From NCBI RefSeq assembly GCF_044891285.1, contig NZ_JAUIYO010000001.1:611241-675240 (forward strand): 64,000 nucleotides of DNA, written 5' to 3'. Source of the stretch: Pseudobacillus lumedeiriae (lineage in GTDB: Bacteria > Bacillota > Bacilli > Bacillales > Domibacillaceae). Under the pieces are notes generated by a model. The model did not search any database and was not told where the DNA came from. It worked only from the letters and a program-made list of their open reading frames with translations. The translations under genes were made by a program, and so were the position numbers. Positions 63,275 to 64,000 of the stretch are shown here, piece after piece. Each line of letters begins with the position of its first letter. The first letter of the stretch is position 1.

Positions 63275-63350
63275 TGGTGAGCCATGAAGGACTCGAACCT
63301 TCGACCCTCTGATTAAAAGTCAGATGCTCTACCAACTGAGCTAATGGCTC
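63275..63350 (-). tRNA. tRNA-Lys (UUU)
   Basis: Begins GAGCCATTAGC, anticodon TTT in ACTTTTAAT. CCA is encoded. Confidence 0.95.
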
Positions 63351-63379
63351 GTCTTAATAAGACGTTTATTCTTTAAAAG

Positions 63380-63455
<76 letters not shown>

Positions 63456-63460
63456 AATAC

Positions 63461-63536
63461 TGGTGGAGGATGACGGGATCGAACCGCCGACCCTCTGCTT
63501 GTAAGGCAGATGCTCTCCCAGCTGAGCTAATCCTCC
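63461..63536 (-). tRNA. tRNA-Val (UAC)
   Basis: Begins GGAGGATTAGC, anticodon TAC in CCTTACAAG. First tRNA after the 5S gene, six bases away. CCA is encoded. Confidence 0.95.
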
Positions 63537-63542
63537 GTTTTT

Positions 63543-63658
63543 GCCTGGCAGCGTCCTACTCTCACAGGGGGAAGCCCCCAACTACCATCGGCGCTGAAGA
63601 GCTTAACTTCCGTGTTCGGTATGGGAACGGGTGTGACCTCTTCGCTATCGCCACCAGA
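63543..63658 (-). rRNA. rrf: 5S ribosomal RNA
   Basis: 116 bases, beginning TCTGGTGGCGATAGCGAAGA and ending GTAGGACGCTGCCAGGC on the minus strand, as in Bacillus 5S. It is followed directly by tRNA-Val. Confidence 0.97.
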
Positions 63659-63737
63659 CTGTATAAAGTTGAAAGAATTGTTCTTTCAAAACTGGATAAT
63701 ATGTTTCAAGTAACCGGCAATCGAGTGCCATTTGGTG

Positions 63738-63873
63738 TTGCTTTTCGCTTGTCCAGCTGCGGCGCCTTGCTCCTCGGGTCAAATAACCTTCAACCAATGA
63801 AGTCAAAGAACGAACTTCTTTGGTTAAAGAACATTTGCCTGTCGGAGCAGTACAGGCGCCTACGCTTTTCGTT
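63738..63873 (-). repeat. 124-bp palindromic element in the 23S-5S spacer
   Basis: GTCCAGCTGCGGCGCCTTGC, CTCGGGTCAAATAACC, GAAGTCAAAGAACG, ACTTCTTTGG, GTCGGAGCAGTACAGGCGCC match the tandem units at 56259-56530. The inner arms here are AACCAATGAAGT / ACTTCTTTGGTT, whereas behind menB they are CTCC..ATGAAGT / ACTTCTTTGGAG, so both arms have changed together. It is transcribed within the rRNA operon. Confidence 0.7.
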
Positions 63874-63876
63874 ATT

Positions 63877-64000
63877 GGTTAAGTCCTCGATCGATTAGTA
63901 TTCGTCAGCTCCACGTGTCGCCACGCTTCCACCTCGAACCTATCTACCTGATCATCTTTCAGGGATCTTACTAGCTTGCGCTATGGGAAATCTCATCTTG
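63877..64000 (-). rRNA. rrl: 23S ribosomal RNA, 3' end (partial)
   Basis: The minus strand ends CTAATCGATCGAGGACTTAACC, the conserved 3' end of Bacillus 23S, and the preceding bases (GGTAGATAGGTTCGAGGTGG) agree. The gene runs out of the window; 124 bases are seen. Confidence 0.95.

Overview
The window is a stretch of chromosome from a low-to-moderate-GC, endospore-forming Firmicute of the family Bacillaceae. Gene content and order closely follow the Bacillus subtilis 'yt' region from acsA/acuABC to the men operon. Spore-related genes (an SspH-type SASP, a YhcN/YlaJ-type lipoprotein, a YpzG-like small protein), bacillithiol-linked YtxJ, a leuS T-box, a metK SAM riboswitch and a trnB-like tRNA cluster behind an rRNA operon all fit. 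The species cannot be named from the sequence alone.

Layout. 1-7900: acsA faces acuA-(acuB remnant)-acuC, followed on the minus strand by motP-motS, ccpA and aroA, so acetate metabolism sits next to the catabolite regulator. 8100-18050, all minus: ytxG-ytxH-ytxJ behind a sigma-B-like promoter, murC, sftA, ytpQ, ytpP, a membrane EIIC-like protein, a DUF84 NTPase and the M42 peptidase ytoP. 18100-26700: ytzB, ytnP lactonase, a spore-type lipoprotein, trmB, ytmP, ytlQ, thpR, a cysteine-synthase homologue and pepV. 26900-37900: ytzE, a pseudouridine synthase, an EamA transporter, a MurJ-type flippase, ytfP, a YpzG-like 51-aa gene, a rhodanese, leuS with its T-box, yttB and ytqA. 37900-44300: a block between ytqA and ytqB (adjacent in B. 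subtilis, from memory) holding an sspH-type gene, homocysteine methyltransferase, an orphan amino-acid binding lipoprotein and a 1317-residue TPR protein with an embedded C39-like cysteine-peptidase domain. 44400-54650: ytqB, ytpB, ytpA, ytoA, metK with SAM riboswitch, pckA with a CcpN-type operator, ytmB, ytmA, ytkD, two small hypotheticals, dps, ytzI and yidD. 54660-61340: menaquinone genes menF-menD-menH-menB-menE. 61670-64000: a minus-strand ribosomal operon with the 3' end of 23S, 5S, and 20 tRNA genes ending in a terminator.

No CRISPR array, prophage, plasmid origin or intact insertion sequence was seen. The window does carry three families of intergenic repeats: a roughly 80-bp dispersed element (five copies), a pair of 116-118-bp MITE-like elements in opposite orientation, and a 124-bp palindromic element present as a tandem pair behind menB and once in the 23S-5S spacer. 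The most unusual coding feature is the TPR/C39 protein. Repeat similarities and all motif calls were made by eye.
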